A stretch of 64,000 nt of DNA, taken from an uncultured Desulfomonile sp. (GTDB lineage: Bacteria; Desulfobacterota; Desulfomonilia; Desulfomonilales; Desulfomonilaceae). This document shows, in pieces, positions 63,269-64,000 of the stretch. The notes under the pieces were generated by a model. The model saw only the letters and a list, made by a program, of their open reading frames with translations. It had not been told where the DNA came from and made no database searches. Made by a program: the position numbers and the translations under genes. How positions within the stretch are numbered: position 1 is the first letter of the stretch; each line of letters begins with the position of its first letter. The stretch covers positions 62,001-126,000 of the forward strand of contig CAJBEZ010000095.1 in the NCBI GenBank assembly GCA_903952205.1. Direction: 5' to 3'.

Positions 63269-64000
63269 ATGACGCAGAGTGGTGCGGGCGAAGAACGACC
63301 GTCCGAGGAAATCTACCTTTCCGACTTTTATAACACCCTGGGAGTCAGGACGTTCACCGAGGCCGATTTTCTCTGGCGTTCCGCAGGCCTCAGATTATTT
63401 ACACCCGTACCCATGGTCCGTTCTATTTCCTTATCAAAGGAAGACCTTGGTCGCGTGTGGAAACAAGGCGCATTTTTCATTCATTTTCCAACGGCCGATG
63501 TGGGGCGGGGATTTCCTGGCTACATTTTTGTGATGGATGACAAGGAATACGGTTTCGGGAGCATTAAGAGTAGTGATCGTAGGCATAACATCCGTAGGGG
63601 CTTTAAACACTGTGACGTGAAAAGTATTCCTTTCGAATTTCTTGTGGACAATGCGGATCCACTAATTCGAGACACATATTATCGTCAGGGACGCAACTGC
63701 GATGATGCGGTTGTGGAAGGTTGGCGGAATTATTTTAGGGCTGCGGCGGAAAATCCGTTATTTGAAGCTTGGGCAGCATTTGTTGACAAGAAACTTGCGG
63801 CATTCAAGGTAGAATTTACATACCACGGAGTGGTCCAGGCGGACATGGTGTTTAGTTTTAAAGAACTCCTGAAATACTATCCGGTAAACGCTCTACTATT
63901 TTTTTCCACGCAGCAGGCAATTAGACGGGATGAAATTTCTTGTGTGTCTTACGGTATGACGCCGGTGACAGGGGAACCGGAAAGCCTGATAGGCTTCAAA
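63269..64000 (+). CDS. GNAT/FemAB-like acyltransferase, 3' end outside window
   Basis: The frame opens at the ATG at 63269, with GAGGAGGG upstream, and stays open to the last base, giving 244 residues so far. YLSDFYNTLGVRTFTEADFLWRSAG is followed by a segment IRRGFKHCDVKSI and a second half EAWAAFVDKKLAAF-x10-QADMVFSF. This looks like the double-GNAT/FemAB type of acyl or aminoacyl transferase seen in surface-glycan loci. It begins after a 360-bp gap and is divergent from the GT2 gene. The call is by pattern and is moderate. Confidence 0.6.
   Translation, partial: MTQSGAGEERPSEEIYLSDFYNTLGVRTFTEADFLWRSAGLRLFTPVPMVRSISLSKEDLGRVWKQGAFFIHFPTADVGRGFPGYIFVMDDKEYGFGSIKSSDRRHNIRRGFKHCDVKSIPFEFLVDNADPLIRDTYYRQGRNCDDAVVEGWRNYFRAAAENPLFEAWAAFVDKKLAAFKVEFTYHGVVQADMVFSFKELLKYYPVNALLFFSTQQAIRRDEISCVSYGMTPVTGEPESLIGFK

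Overview
The window reads as chromosomal DNA of a strictly anaerobic bacterium of the former Deltaproteobacteria (Thermodesulfobacteriota; sulfate-reducer or syntroph type). This is inferred from gene content: an ORP/Mrp-type Fe-S ATPase operon, NifU/NifS, benzoyl-CoA-reductase-type activators, a propionyl-CoA synthetase with a cation/acetate symporter, remnants of a glycyl radical enzyme system, and several large PAS-rich kinases. I cannot name the species. There are no rRNA or tRNA genes and no CRISPR array that I can see.

Layout. 0-7 kb: short-chain acyl uptake and activation (DUF294 nucleotidyltransferase, DnaQ-like exonuclease, PrpE, DUF485 protein, ActP). 7-10 kb: NifS, NifU and two small exported proteins. 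10-12.8 kb: a GT4 glycosyltransferase and a sugar epimerase with an opposite-strand candidate small RNA between them. 13.4-18.3 kb: nine co-directional genes (Mrp, two NifX-like, two ferredoxin-MinD ATPases, DUF59, FmdB-like zinc ribbon, IscU-like scaffold, receiver-like protein). 18.3-20.4 kb: a convergent trio resembling BzdP-BzdQ-ferredoxin without catalytic subunits. 20.6-30.9 kb: two acidic unknowns, a parvulin, a lipoprotein, a GT2, a PlsB-GpsA fusion, a YhaM-like nuclease, and prfB with its programmed frameshift.

31-37.2 kb is a decaying stretch: a frameshifted DUF6790-like gene, an ankyrin fragment and a broken nitronate monooxygenase lie among intact acyl-CoA synthetase, SMR transporter and amidohydrolase genes. 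It also holds a candidate sigma-54-driven RNA of about 57 nt. 38-50 kb carries two very large signalling proteins (a six-PAS hybrid histidine kinase and a 1991-residue Ser/Thr kinase-ATPase-histidine kinase-receiver protein) flanking a MoaE-like gene and a CoA-disulfide reductase/rhodanese fusion. 50.3-50.7 kb holds fused remnants of a glycyl radical enzyme and its activase. 50.9-56.4 kb has DUF362, a POT transporter, and an inositol-phosphate-synthase-like gene with two TIM-barrel isomerase-like genes. 56.4-64 kb is a surface or glycan region with mobile DNA: ATP-grasp, IS3 remnant, LTA-synthase-like sulfatase, a complete IS701-type element with terminal inverted repeats, GT2, and a truncated GNAT/FemAB-like gene.

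Most likely undescribed system: the Mrp/NifX/MinD/NifU operon facing the orphan BzdPQ-ferredoxin trio. Together they look like an Fe-S assembly and ATP-driven electron-activation module whose client enzyme is not in the window.
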